NCBI GenBank assembly: GCA_017934545.1
Contig: JAGBJI010000006.1
Location: 45,926 to 109,925, forward strand
Length of the DNA stretch: 64,000 bases
DNA from: Bacteroidales bacterium
GTDB taxonomy: Bacteria; Bacteroidota; Bacteroidia; Bacteroidales; P3
Direction of reading: 5' to 3'
The position numbers and the translations under genes are program-made. Below are positions 19,771 to 28,702 of the stretch, one piece after another. The notes under the pieces were generated by a model. It did not search any database. It worked only from the letters and a program-made list of their open reading frames with translations, and was not told the DNA's origin. How positions within the stretch are numbered: position 1 is the stretch's first letter; every line of letters starts with the position of its first letter.

Positions 19771-20340
19771 ATGAAAACGTTTAGCTTGGATAATTTAAAC
19801 AAGAGTCTTTTGGATATAATAGAGAGAAAACATGAGGAATTGCAGTTAGGCAGAGGTTATCAGCATATTTTCTCAAAGATAAAAGATTTTGAAGGCAATG
19901 CAATCGGTCAAATAGGGGAGGAATATGCTAAAAATATTTGCAGGCAAATCTGTCCTATAGTGCAGGATACGGAAACAACCATACACGATGAGTATGATAT
20001 ATGCACCGAAGGCGGAAAAACAATTGAGGTAAAAACTTCAAGAAAAGGCAGAACCACCAACACATTCCAATTCAACGGCATTAACCCTACGTATACATAC
20101 GATTTTCTATTGTGTATAGGTATTTGTGAAGATAAAGTTCTGTACAGAATATTCAACAAATCGTCCGTTAAGCGAATCCATGCAGAAAGAAAATGGTTTA
20201 TTACGGAAGATAATTTTAAAAGGCAGCTTGTGCAGATGAATCCAGACAATATGGTCAGTTATAAATTGACATTAAACATCAAGGATTTGTACTCCATAGA
20301 TAATTTACCCGCAGAACTGCAAAAGTTGTTGTGTGTTTAA
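19771..20340 (+). CDS. Putative type II restriction endonuclease (PD-(D/E)xK fold)
   Basis: A 189-aa protein with no recognised family name. It has a nuclease-like core: 'GQIGEEYAKNI' (46-56) as the helix carrying an acidic residue, then Asp76 in 'DEYDICTEGG' and Glu86-Val87-Lys88 in 'TIEVKTSRKG', i.e. D-x9-E-x-K. Size and position directly after an adenine methyltransferase suggest it is the cognate restriction enzyme. It could instead be a repair- or transposon-type nuclease; the pairing is inference from context. Confidence 0.65.
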   Translation: MKTFSLDNLNKSLLDIIERKHEELQLGRGYQHIFSKIKDFEGNAIGQIGEEYAKNICRQICPIVQDTETTIHDEYDICTEGGKTIEVKTSRKGRTTNTFQFNGINPTYTYDFLLCIGICEDKVLYRIFNKSSVKRIHAERKWFITEDNFKRQLVQMNPDNMVSYKLTLNIKDLYSIDNLPAELQKLLCV

Positions 20341-20353
20341 TCGTAAGAAAAGC

Positions 20354-20830
20354 ATGACAGTGAATAGACAAAACGGCATTACACCGACAACCAAAGAAGA
20401 ACATAAGGGGATAATTGAGGCGATGCGTCCGTATTTAAATACGGAAGAAAAACCTCAAATAGGAATCTTTTGGTATGATGCAGCGGAAAACGATTTCTTC
20501 GGTGTTAATTCATTGGATTATGACCAAATACAAGATATAAACAACCGCCGTACGTATCCTAAATTGCATAAAACCATTTGGCAAAAGCAGCGTTACAGGG
20601 GTAAGGACAAACACTATTTCGGTGATTATACTATGGTTCCCCGCGGCAGAGTCAATTATGAAAACGGAGAATTCGTGGTTTATGTCGGCAGTTGGATAGA
20701 TGAATACAATGAAAGTGTAACGGAATTACTTAAAAACTATTTTAATTTAAAACAATTCAGATTTAAAAAGGACATTCATTGGGACTTGGGTCATGGATGG
20801 AGTGAAGAAGATGTTTTTGATGATTTGTAA
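20354..20830 (+). CDS. Uncharacterised protein downstream of R-M genes
   Basis: A 158-aa soluble protein from the ATG at 20354; a GTG at 20333 would overlap the previous stop by 8 bp. Notable segments: 'IGIFWYDAAENDFFGV' (about 33-48), 'YPKLHKTIW', 'FGDYTMVPRGRV', 'VVYVGSWI' and 'DIHWDLGHGWSEEDVF'. These look like a conserved single domain rich in aromatic residues, but I do not recognise the family. Tight spacing makes it part of the same transcript as the nuclease. It could be a third component of the restriction system or an unrelated passenger. Confidence 0.7.
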   Translation: MTVNRQNGITPTTKEEHKGIIEAMRPYLNTEEKPQIGIFWYDAAENDFFGVNSLDYDQIQDINNRRTYPKLHKTIWQKQRYRGKDKHYFGDYTMVPRGRVNYENGEFVVYVGSWIDEYNESVTELLKNYFNLKQFRFKKDIHWDLGHGWSEEDVFDDL

Positions 20831-20879
20831 AACAAGATTATATCGGATATTAAGTTAATAAATAATAATTGTAAAAAAT

Positions 20880-21488
20880 ATGTTTACGGGAATAGTTGAA
20901 CGGACGGCAAAAGTCGTAAAGATAGAACAGGAAGGTACGAATTTCCATTTTACATTGGAGTGTGCCGTTGCCGATGAATTGCATATAGACCAAAGTTTTG
21001 CACACGACGGTTGTTGCCTTACGGTGGTCAAACTTGACAAGGAAAAGAAGCAATACGTAGTCACGGCGATGAAAGAAACAATGGACAGAACCAATTTGGG
21101 ACATTGGCAGGTAGGGACGGAAGTTAACGTTGAACGGAGCATGTTGCAGGACGGCCGTTTTGACGGTCACATTGTGCAAGGGCATGTTGACAACACCGCA
21201 ACATGCACTCGGATAGTTGACGAACAGGGTTCATGGCGTTATTATTTTACTTTTAACGACAAAGAACATGTTCACGCAACGGTGGAAAAGGGCAGTATAT
21301 GCGTCAACGGCGTTTCCCTGACGGTAGTTGACAGTAATGACAACGATTTTTCCGTATCTATTATCCCTTATACGCAGGAACATACCAATTTTCATAACTT
21401 CAAAGTCGGCACTGTGGTCAATATAGAGTTTGACGTTATAGGAAAATACATAGAAAAAATGTTACAACAATACTTACCAAAGAAATAA
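20880..21488 (+). CDS. ribE: Riboflavin synthase alpha chain
   Basis: A 202-aa enzyme that dismutates two 6,7-dimethyl-8-ribityllumazine molecules to riboflavin. The start 'MFTGIVERTAKV' and two lumazine-binding repeats ('GCCLTVV' near 44-50 and 'GVSLTVVDSND' in the second half) are diagnostic, as is 'IIPYTQEHTNF'. No FMN riboswitch is seen in the 49 bp upstream. Ends at a strong terminator. Confidence 0.95.
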   Translation: MFTGIVERTAKVVKIEQEGTNFHFTLECAVADELHIDQSFAHDGCCLTVVKLDKEKKQYVVTAMKETMDRTNLGHWQVGTEVNVERSMLQDGRFDGHIVQGHVDNTATCTRIVDEQGSWRYYFTFNDKEHVHATVEKGSICVNGVSLTVVDSNDNDFSVSIIPYTQEHTNFHNFKVGTVVNIEFDVIGKYIEKMLQQYLPKK

Positions 21489-21507
21489 TTTCAGTTTAAA
21501 AACTTTT

Positions 21508-21546
21508 AAGGGCTGACGGATTCACAATCCGTCAGCCCTTTTTGTT
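21508..21546 (+). terminator. Rho-independent terminator after ribE
   Basis: A 15-bp perfect stem (AAGGGCTGACGGATT and complement) with loop CAC, then TTTTT. Confidence 0.9.
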
Positions 21547-21577
21547 GTTTCGTTTTTGCCGAACGGCGTTTTAATTC

Positions 21578-21700
21578 GGAAAAAACCTGCTTTTTTACAT
21601 GAAAAAACCCATTTTTTTGCATCAAAAAACCTGCTTTTTCGGGTTAAAAAACCTGCTTTTTTGAGATTGTTTTCTGAAAACAAATTTTTCTTTTCTGAAA
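21578..21700. repeat. 22-bp phased array I (CCTGC word)
   Basis: Four A6-N5-T6 units with cores CCTGC, CCCA, CCTGC and CCTGC, starting at 21580, 21602, 21624 and 21646: 22 bp apart. A T4-CTG-A4 / T4-CTG-A4 segment follows, resembling array L. It lies between the converging ribE and glyS genes. Confidence 0.85.
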
Positions 21701-21701
21701 A

Positions 21702-21735
21702 GAAGACGCCGAACAGTCGTTCGGCGTCTTCTTTA
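21702..21735 (-). terminator. Terminator between ribE and glyS
   Basis: A 13-bp perfect stem GAAGACGCCGAAC with its complement around AGTC. T runs or A runs on both sides allow it to act on either strand; it lies 50 bp beyond the glyS stop. Confidence 0.75.
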
Positions 21736-21785
21736 ACTGCAAAAAATATTTTTGCAATGAGTTATTTCCGTGTAAAAAGCTTTAA

Positions 21786-23294
21786 TTAGTGTTGTGTAAT
21801 AAAGGTTTTGATGTTGTCAACGGCGATACGTTCCTGCTGCATGGTATCACGTAAACGTACGGTTACACTGTTGTCTTGCAGCGAGTCGTTGTCAACGGTG
21901 ATACAGAACGGTGTGCCTATGGCATCTTGGCGTCTGTAGCGTTTGCCGATAGTATCTTTTTCTTCGTAGTGCGTGCGCATGCTGAATTTCAAATCGTTGA
22001 CTATGCGGCGTGCCATTTCCGGCAGACCGTCTTTGTTTACCAACGGCAAGACGCTTACTTTGTACGGAGCCAATTGTTTAGGCAAGTTCAAAACCGTACG
22101 TGTCTGTCCGTCGGAAAGAGTTTCCTCTTGGTATGCGTGCGAAAATACAGCCAAGAATGTACGGTCCAATCCTATGGAAGTTTCAACGCAATACGGTGTA
22201 TAGCTTTCGTTTATCTCCGAATCAAAGTATTGTATTTTTTTACCGCTGAACTCTTGGTGGCGTTTCAAATCGAAGTCCGTCCTTGAGTGGATGCCTTCCA
22301 ATTCTTTGAAACCGAACGGGAATTCAAACTCAATATCCGTTGCTGCGTTGGCATAGTGTGCCAATTTTTCGTGGTCGTGGTAACGGTATTTCTCCTTCGG
22401 TATTCCCAAAGCCAAGTGCCAATTCATACGTTCTTCTTTCCAATAGTTGAACCACTCCATCTCCGTTCCCGGACGGCAGAAAAACTCCATCTCCATCTGT
22501 TCGAACTCACGCATACGGAAGATAAACTGCCTTGCAACTATTTCGTTGCGGAACGCTTTGCCTATTTGTGCTATGCCGAAAGGTATTTTCATACGGTTGG
22601 TTTTCTGAACGTTCAGGTAGTTTACGAAAATACCCTGTGCCGTTTCGGGTCTTAAATATACGGTGTCCGAACCGTCGGAAACGGAACCCATCTTGGTTGC
22701 GAACATAAGGTTGAACTGTCTGACGTCAGTCCAATTTCTTGTACCCGATATAGGACATACGATGCCCAATTCCTCTATTAAAGACTTCAATCCTGCCAAA
22801 TCGTTTGCGTTCATCAGCTCTGCAAACCTCGTGTGTATGGATTCCATCTCCTGTTTGTAGCCTTTGACACGTTCGCTTGTGGCAAGGAATTGTTCTTCGT
22901 TGAAGTTGTCGCCGAAACGTTTCTTGGCTTTAGCAATTTCTTTATTGATTTTGTCTTCTATTTTGGCGATATGGTCTTCTATCAATACGTCTGCACGGTA
23001 GCGTTTCTTGCTGTCCTTGTTGTCAATCAAAGGGTCATTGAAGGCATCCACGTGTCCGCTGGCTTTCCATATCTTCGGGTGCATGAAGATGGCACTGTCC
23101 ACTCCGACAATATTCTCATGCATCTGTGTCATAGACCTCCACCAATATTGTTTTATGTTGTTTTTAAGTTCCACACCGTTGGGACCGTAATCATAGACCG
23201 CTCCCAAACCGTCGTACAATTCGCTCGAAGGAAAAATAAACCCGTACTCTTTTGCGTGCGAAACTATTTTCTTAAACAATTCTTCCGTATTCAT
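21786..23294 (-). CDS. glyS: Glycyl-tRNA synthetase (alpha2 type)
   Basis: A 502-aa class II synthetase charging tRNA-Gly. It has the single-chain dimeric form used in Bacteroidota, not the alpha2beta2 form. Visible: 'SSELYDGLGAVYDYGPNGVELK' region near 22-43 (class II motif 1 area), 'RPETAQGIFVNY' (motif 2 neighbourhood), 'FRMREFEQMEMEFFCRP' and 'ETSIGLDRTFLAVF' (motif 3), followed by the anticodon-binding domain beginning 'LAPYKVSVLPL'. Downstream of rho but separated from it by a terminator. Confidence 0.95.
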   Translation of the reverse strand: MNTEELFKKIVSHAKEYGFIFPSSELYDGLGAVYDYGPNGVELKNNIKQYWWRSMTQMHENIVGVDSAIFMHPKIWKASGHVDAFNDPLIDNKDSKKRYRADVLIEDHIAKIEDKINKEIAKAKKRFGDNFNEEQFLATSERVKGYKQEMESIHTRFAELMNANDLAGLKSLIEELGIVCPISGTRNWTDVRQFNLMFATKMGSVSDGSDTVYLRPETAQGIFVNYLNVQKTNRMKIPFGIAQIGKAFRNEIVARQFIFRMREFEQMEMEFFCRPGTEMEWFNYWKEERMNWHLALGIPKEKYRYHDHEKLAHYANAATDIEFEFPFGFKELEGIHSRTDFDLKRHQEFSGKKIQYFDSEINESYTPYCVETSIGLDRTFLAVFSHAYQEETLSDGQTRTVLNLPKQLAPYKVSVLPLVNKDGLPEMARRIVNDLKFSMRTHYEEKDTIGKRYRRQDAIGTPFCITVDNDSLQDNSVTVRLRDTMQQERIAVDNIKTFITQH

Positions 23295-23351
23295 TTTTAT
23301 AAATAATTATATTGTTGATGATAATTTACCGTGTTGATGAAAAGAAATATA

Positions 23352-23387
23352 AAACGGTTAAAATCGCATTGGATTTTAACCGTTTAT
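23352..23387 (-). terminator. Terminator of rho
   Basis: A 14-bp perfect stem (AAACGGTTAAAATC and complement), loop GCATTG, just after the rho stop on the minus strand, followed by a T-rich ATATTTCTTTT. Confidence 0.8.
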
Positions 23388-23392
23388 ATACA

Positions 23393-25162
23393 TTAACCGT
23401 TCATGTTCAAAAGAAATTCTTCGTTGGTTTTTGTTGCACTCATTCTGCTTTTTATTAAATCCATCGCTTCGTTAGGATTCATGTCCGCAATGTAGTTACG
23501 CAATATCAGCATACGACCCAGAACGTTGTCGCTCAAAAGCAAATCGTCGCGTCTGGTTGATGAAGCCACCAAGTCCACTGCAGGATATATTCTCTTGTTT
23601 GAAAGTTTTCTGTCCAATTGAAGCTCCATGTTACCCGTTCCTTTGAATTCCTCAAATATCACTTCGTCCATCTTTGAGCCTGTTTCTATAAGTGCGGTGG
23701 CTATAATCGTAAGCGAACCTCCGTTTTCTATATTACGTGCCGCTCCGAAGAAACGTTTAGGCTTTTGCAATGCGTTTGCTTCAACGCCGCCCGACAATAC
23801 TTTTCCGCTTGCAGGGGCTACAGTGTTGTAAGCACGTGCAAGACGGGTGATACTGTCCAAAACTATTACCACGTCATGTCCGCATTCCACCATACGTTTT
23901 GCTTTCTCCAAGACAATGTTAGCAATTTTTACATGTCTTTCGGCTGGTTCGTCAAACGTAGAGGCAATAACTTCGGCGTTAACCGTACGTTGCATGTCGG
24001 TAACTTCCTCCGGACGTTCGTCAATAAGCAATACAATTAGGTAAACATCGGGGTGGTTGGCTGCAATTGCGTTTGCAATCTCTTTCAAAAGAGTTGTTTT
24101 TCCCGTTTTAGGCGGAGCTACAATCATTGCTCTCTGACCTTTGCCTATCGGAGTGAACAAATCTATGATACGGGTTGAGATACTTTCGTTGTGATGTCCC
24201 GTAAGTTTGAATTTTTCTTCAGGAAACAACGGCGTCAAATACTCAAAAGGAACACGGTCACGTATGGATTCGGGTTTTCTTCCGTTGATACTGGTCACTT
24301 TAACCATAGGAAAATACTTCTCACCTTCTTTCGGAGGACGAATCATTCCGTGAACGGTATCACCCGTTTTAAGAGCAAAAAATTTGGATTGCGATTGAGA
24401 TATGTATACATCGTCGGGTGAGTTCAGGTAATTGTAATCCGACGAACGCAAAAAGCCGTATCCGTCGGGCATAATCTCCAATACGCCTTCCGCTTCCACC
24501 AATCCTTCGGTGTCGGACATATAAAAAGGCTTCGGTTCTTGCGTTGCAGGGCGTTGGAATGAGTTTGTGCGGACGTTGTTTGCCGTGTTGTTAACCGCAG
24601 GTGCGGGATTTTTCGTTGCAGGCGGCACAGGATTGTCGCTGACAGTAGGTTTAAATATTTCTTTTTGTTGGGTTATCGGTCTTTTTGGTTGAAAATCAGG
24701 GATTATAATCTCGTCTATCTTCGGTGTTTCGGGTATTTTGGAAACGTTTAAGTCCTGTACAATCTGTTGTTTTGCCTGAAGCAAAGTGGTTTGTTGGTTG
24801 TTGGTTGCAACGGTGCTTGTTCCTGCGATGTTAGCATCGGAAATGTTGCGTGTACGTATATGAGTGCGGACTCTTTTGACGGGTTGCGTTTCGTTGTTTT
24901 CTGATTTTACTGTTTCCGTTTGTGCAACGGCTTCCGTTTTTACAGCGTTTTTAGGCGGCCGTCCCCGTCTTTTGGGTTGTGCAACGGCATCGGGGTTCAC
25001 CGTTTTTACTTCCTGCTGCGGATTAGAGGCTTGAAAATCCAATATTTTGTAGATAAGTTCCTGTGCAGAGTTGAGTCTGCTCGTTTTAGGTATGTTCATT
25101 TGTTTGGCAATAGCCTTTAGTTCGGGCAAAGAACATTCTTCCAATTTGTTTTTACTGTACAT
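23393..25162 (-). CDS. rho: Transcription termination factor Rho with Bacteroidota-type N-terminal insertion
   Basis: A 589-aa hexameric RNA helicase. An N-terminal SAP-like Rho_N segment (about 1-45) is followed by a ~170-residue low-complexity insertion rich in P, Q, N, T and K. Then come the RNA-binding cold-shock-like domain (about 222-295, 'GYGFLRS') and the ATPase with Walker A '[10 protein letters not shown]' (350-359) and '[15 protein letters not shown]'. E. coli Rho is about 419 aa; the insertion explains the difference and is usual in this phylum. A TAATTTTG promoter element is about 125 bp upstream, so the leader is long, which would fit autoregulation. Confidence 0.95.
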   Translation of the reverse strand: MYSKNKLEECSLPELKAIAKQMNIPKTSRLNSAQELIYKILDFQASNPQQEVKTVNPDAVAQPKRRGRPPKNAVKTEAVAQTETVKSENNETQPVKRVRTHIRTRNISDANIAGTSTVATNNQQTTLLQAKQQIVQDLNVSKIPETPKIDEIIIPDFQPKRPITQQKEIFKPTVSDNPVPPATKNPAPAVNNTANNVRTNSFQRPATQEPKPFYMSDTEGLVEAEGVLEIMPDGYGFLRSSDYNYLNSPDDVYISQSQSKFFALKTGDTVHGMIRPPKEGEKYFPMVKVTSINGRKPESIRDRVPFEYLTPLFPEEKFKLTGHHNESISTRIIDLFTPIGKGQRAMIVAPPKTGKTTLLKEIANAIAANHPDVYLIVLLIDERPEEVTDMQRTVNAEVIASTFDEPAERHVKIANIVLEKAKRMVECGHDVVIVLDSITRLARAYNTVAPASGKVLSGGVEANALQKPKRFFGAARNIENGGSLTIIATALIETGSKMDEVIFEEFKGTGNMELQLDRKLSNKRIYPAVDLVASSTRRDDLLLSDNVLGRMLILRNYIADMNPNEAMDLIKSRMSATKTNEEFLLNMNG

Positions 25163-25286
25163 AGTTAAATTATGTTGTACTATAATATAAAATTATTATC
25201 CGTCGGTTCCGTTCATAATATGTTTTTCGGGGGATATAATGCATTTGAAAGTGTATCAAATACATCTTAAAAGAAAAACTTTTCGG

Positions 25287-25294
25287 CAAAATTA
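25287..25294 (-). promoter_or_regulatory. -7 promoter element of rho
   Basis: TAATTTTG on the minus strand, with CAAC/CAAA complements (TTTG-like) 20-23 bp upstream; it predicts a leader of about 118 nt for rho. Confidence 0.55.
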
Positions 25295-25355
25295 CAATCT
25301 TTTTTTCAATCGGCAACAAAAAAACTTCAAAAAAATGAAGCCGACAGTACATTTA

Positions 25356-26453
25356 TCACTTTTTAAGCGACAGATAATACATGTCAATAAGTTTTTGTGC
25401 TATAATATATGCACTCATTCTGTTGTCCAATATATCATCTTTGGCAACGGGAAGTTCTTTTTGAACCGTAGGATTGTTATAAAAACCGTCCAAAAGGGCT
25501 TGTTTGACCGTTTCGTCCAGTATCCGCAGATTTTGTTCGTTCCTGTTTTTATAGAAATATCCGTTTTGTTTGGTCAGGGTTACAAATTCATTGACACAAT
25601 CCCATATTTCTTTGATACCTTCTTTTGAATAAGCCGAACATGTAAACACTTTGGGCGACCAACCGTTGTCGTTTGCGGGAAACAAATGCAGAGCGTTGCG
25701 GTAATTACCCGCAGCCGTTTCGCTTATCTCTTTCATTTTGCCTTCCGCTTTGTTGACTGCAATGGCGTCGGCCATCTCCATAATGCCGCGTTTTATGCCT
25801 TGCAGTTCGTCACCTGCGTTTGCCAATTGAAGCAAAAGGAAAAAGTCAACCATACTGTGTGCCAATACTTCGCTTTGACCAACACCTACCGTTTCCACTA
25901 TCACGGTGTCAAAACCTGCGGCTTCGCACAAAACTATTATTTCCCGTGTTTTGCGTGCCACTCCGCCCAAACTTCCCGCCGAAGGCGAAGGACGGATAAA
26001 TGCGTTTTCATCCTGCGACAGTTCTTCCATACGTGTTTTATCTCCGAGTATGGAACCTTTGGATTTTTGTGACGAAGGGTCTATTGCAAGTACGGCTACC
26101 TTGTGTCCTTGTGCGGTTAACATCTTGCCCAAGGCTTCAATAAATGTACTTTTGCCTACTCCCGGAACGCCCGTTATGCCCAAGCGGATGCTGTTGCCCG
26201 AAAACGGAAGACATTTTTCAATGACTTTTTGAGCCAAAATTGAATGTGCGTAAAGATTGCTTTCAATCAAAGTGATGGCACGCGACAATACGGTACGGTT
26301 GCCTTCGGTTATACCTTTAAGATATTCATCTGCCGAAAGTTCCTTGCGTTTTACGGCTTTGAAATTGTTGTTCACCGTAACCGGATTGGCTTTGCCTTTG
26401 GACACACTCAACGCCGAATTTTTGTTGTCTTTGTCTATTATTTGGTCGTACAT
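25356..26453 (-). CDS. meaB: Methylmalonyl-CoA mutase-associated GTPase MeaB
   Basis: A 365-aa G3E-family GTPase that loads and protects adenosylcobalamin on methylmalonyl-CoA mutase. Visible: P-loop 'GVPGVGKST' (about 95-103), 'VLAIDPSSQKSKGSILGDKTRM', 'VETVGVGQSE' and 'NKAEG' (NKxD-like). It implies the succinate-propionate pathway used by many Bacteroidales, although the mutase genes themselves are not in this window. Confidence 0.93.
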   Translation of the reverse strand: MYDQIIDKDNKNSALSVSKGKANPVTVNNNFKAVKRKELSADEYLKGITEGNRTVLSRAITLIESNLYAHSILAQKVIEKCLPFSGNSIRLGITGVPGVGKSTFIEALGKMLTAQGHKVAVLAIDPSSQKSKGSILGDKTRMEELSQDENAFIRPSPSAGSLGGVARKTREIIVLCEAAGFDTVIVETVGVGQSEVLAHSMVDFFLLLQLANAGDELQGIKRGIMEMADAIAVNKAEGKMKEISETAAGNYRNALHLFPANDNGWSPKVFTCSAYSKEGIKEIWDCVNEFVTLTKQNGYFYKNRNEQNLRILDETVKQALLDGFYNNPTVQKELPVAKDDILDNRMSAYIIAQKLIDMYYLSLKK

Positions 26454-26509
26454 TGCAATTTTTGTTTTCTTTTGTGCTTTTGAAAAATTAAATTCAAAAC
26501 GTGTTTTTA

Positions 26510-26595
26510 CAGAAAGTGTTTTGAGTAAAACTGTTTTCAGAAAAGAATTTTTTCTTTTCTGAAAACAATTTTTTCTTTTCAGAAAAGAGTTTTAC
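26510..26595. repeat. 21-bp phased array L (TTTTCTGAAAA word)
   Basis: Three to four units of CAGAAAAGAATTTTTTCTTTT type, spaced 21 bp, with alternate CAG/CTG forming inverted pairs (TTTTCAGAAAA / TTTTCTGAAAA). It fills most of the 150-bp gap between the SDR stop and the meaB start, both on the minus strand. Confidence 0.65.
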
Positions 26596-26604
26596 CCATG
26601 TATA

Positions 26605-27357
26605 TTATTGTCTGAAGAACAACCCTGAATTAGCCTGTGCGGTAGGCATAATAACCAAGTCGTTTATGTTTACATGTGCAGGAAGATATGCACAATAGAT
26701 GATAGTGTCGGCTATATCTTCGCCCGTCAACGGAGTAAAACCTTGGTAGGTTGCATCGTTTTTCTCTTTGTCGCCTTTGAATCTTACCATAGAGAATTCC
26801 GTTTCAACGGCTCCCGGACATATGTTGGTAACTTTTATATTGTACGGCAGACAGTCAATACGCATTCCTTTGGATATAGCGTCTACGGCGTGCTTTACTG
26901 CACAATATACACTGCCTCCTGCATACACTTCTTTGCCTGCTATGGAGCATATGTTGATTACATGACCTTTTTTTCTTGAACACATCCACGGCAAAACTAT
27001 CCGTGATACGTACAGCAAACCTTTTACATCGGTGTCAATCATTTGCTGCCAATCGTCCAGCAATGCAGATTGTATCGGGTCTTTTCCCGCAGCCAATCCT
27101 GCGTTGTTGACAAGTATGTCTATGTTTTGCCATTCCTGCGGCAGAGAGTTAAGATTTTCTTTTGTTTGTTCCCAACTGCGTACGTCAAAGTTCAGACTTT
27201 TTACTTTGACGTTGTATTTTTCTTCCAATTCTTTTTGCAATGATTGCAATCTGTCGTTTCTTCTGCCCGTTATGATTACGTCGCATCCCCTTTGGGCGAA
27301 TTTTTGTGCGCAGGCTTTGCCTATTCCGCTTGTCGCACCTGTGATTAATGCTATCAT
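26605..27357 (-). CDS. SDR family NAD(P)-dependent oxidoreductase (YdfG-like)
   Basis: A 250-aa classical short-chain dehydrogenase: TGATSGIG (6-13), NNAG, 'NICSIAG' catalytic Ser and 'YCAVKHA' (YxxxK). The segments 'PGAVETEFSMVRFKGD' and 'LTGEDIADTI' are typical of the YdfG / 3-hydroxy-acid dehydrogenase subgroup (serine, malonic semialdehyde or related hydroxy acids). It begins 15 bp after pgk, so it is probably co-transcribed. Confidence 0.88.
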   Translation of the reverse strand: MIALITGATSGIGKACAQKFAQRGCDVIITGRRNDRLQSLQKELEEKYNVKVKSLNFDVRSWEQTKENLNSLPQEWQNIDILVNNAGLAAGKDPIQSALLDDWQQMIDTDVKGLLYVSRIVLPWMCSRKKGHVINICSIAGKEVYAGGSVYCAVKHAVDAISKGMRIDCLPYNIKVTNICPGAVETEFSMVRFKGDKEKNDATYQGFTPLTGEDIADTIIYCAYLPAHVNINDLVIMPTAQANSGLFFRQ

Positions 27358-27372
27358 ATCAGATAAATGTTT

Positions 27373-28569
27373 TTAGTTTTCTATCGCTGCAATTCCGGGC
27401 AAGGTCTTTCCTTCCAAAAATTCAAGCATTGCACCGCCGCCCGTTGAGATATAAGACACTTTGTCTGCGAATCCTGATTGGTTGATTGCCGCAACAGAAT
27501 CGCCGCCTCCTATTGCCGAGAAAGCACGGTTGTCAACCGTTGCCTTGGCTACTGCTTTGGCTATTTCGTTTGTAGCTTTTGCAAATGCAGGGAATTCAAA
27601 CACGCCCATAGGACCGTTCCATAGTATAGTCTTTGACTGCAATACCACTTCGCAATATTGCTTGATACTTTTTTCTCCTATATCCATTCCTTCCCAACCG
27701 TCAGGTATGTCCATAGAATCTATATACATCGTTTCGGCTTCGTTTGAAAATTCTTTTGCAACTACGGAATCGCACGGCAGATACAGGTTTACTCCTTTTT
27801 CTTCTGCCTTTTGCATAAGTAATTGTGCGGTTTGGATTTTGTCGTCTTCGCAAAGCGAGTTGCCAATGGTGTGTCCTAATGCTTTATAAAACGTATAACG
27901 CATTCCGCCTCCTATAACCAAGTTGTCCGCTTTGTCCAACAACGACTCCAATATGCCTATTTTGGAAGATATTTTGCTTCCTCCGATGACTGCGGTGAAC
28001 GGATGCTCGGCGTTATTCATCAATTTGTTCAGATTAACCACCTCATTTTCCATCAGCAATCCGAAATATTTGTCGTTAGGGAAATATTTTGCTATCACTG
28101 CAGTGGAAGAATGTTCCCTGTGAGCGGCACCGAAAGCATCGTTAACATACGCATCGCCGAGCAAAGACAACTGTTTGGCCAATTCTTCGCCGCCTTTGGT
28201 TTCTTCGGGATAGAATCTGATGTTTTCCAACAGCATTACGTCACCTTTTTTCAGTGATGATGCCAAGTCGGAAACTTCTTTACCCAACAATTCTTGTGTA
28301 AATACTACTTGTTTACCTAACAATTTTGATAAGTATTCGGCAACGGGTTTGAGTGTAAATTCCGCTTCAAATCCGCCTTTCTTCGGTCTGCCCAAGTGAG
28401 CCATAAGTATAACCGAAGCACCGTCGGATACAAGTTTGTTGATTGTCGGAAGGGCTTCTCTGATACGGGTATCGTCGCTTATATTGCCTTGTTTGTCAAA
28501 CGGTACGTTGAAGTCTACTCTGACCAAAACTTTTTTACCGTTGAAGTTTACGTTTTTTATTGTTCTCAT
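27373..28569 (-). CDS. pgk: Phosphoglycerate kinase
   Basis: A 398-aa glycolytic enzyme transferring phosphate from 1,3-bisphosphoglycerate to ADP. 'VLVRVDFNVPFD' near the N-terminus, 'LMAHLGRPK', 'NDAFGAAHREHSS', 'IGGSKISSKI' and the C-terminal 'IGGGDSVAAI...STGGGAMLEFLEG' nucleotide-binding loops are all present. First gene of pgk-SDR. Confidence 0.97.
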   Translation of the reverse strand: MRTIKNVNFNGKKVLVRVDFNVPFDKQGNISDDTRIREALPTINKLVSDGASVILMAHLGRPKKGGFEAEFTLKPVAEYLSKLLGKQVVFTQELLGKEVSDLASSLKKGDVMLLENIRFYPEETKGGEELAKQLSLLGDAYVNDAFGAAHREHSSTAVIAKYFPNDKYFGLLMENEVVNLNKLMNNAEHPFTAVIGGSKISSKIGILESLLDKADNLVIGGGMRYTFYKALGHTIGNSLCEDDKIQTAQLLMQKAEEKGVNLYLPCDSVVAKEFSNEAETMYIDSMDIPDGWEGMDIGEKSIKQYCEVVLQSKTILWNGPMGVFEFPAFAKATNEIAKAVAKATVDNRAFSAIGGGDSVAAINQSGFADKVSYISTGGGAMLEFLEGKTLPGIAAIEN

Positions 28570-28618
28570 TTTTTAATTTTTTTGTCCTAAATTTACGATA
28601 AAAAATCTTTTTGCGGCA

Positions 28619-28651
28619 CAAAGTTACGAATTTTTTTTGTAGTCAAGCAAA
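28619..28651 (-). promoter_or_regulatory. Promoter of pgk
   Basis: On the minus strand: TTTG (28648-28651), 21-bp spacer, TAACTTTG (28619-28626). It interleaves with the divergent corA promoter. Confidence 0.7.
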
Positions 28652-28666
28652 AAAAGTCTAATTTTG
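28636..28666 (+). promoter_or_regulatory. Promoter of corA
   Basis: TTTG at 28636-28639, 19-bp spacer, TAATTTTG at 28659-28666; it predicts a start near 28673 and a ~30-nt leader with GGGGAAAGGG before the ATG. Confidence 0.75.
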
Positions 28667-28702
28667 CAAATTCAAAACTAAAAGGGGAAAGGGTGCAGGG
28701 CC

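Noticed and set aside
20831-20879. FMN riboswitch before ribE
   Set aside because: The gap is only 49 bp and lacks the conserved RFN elements.
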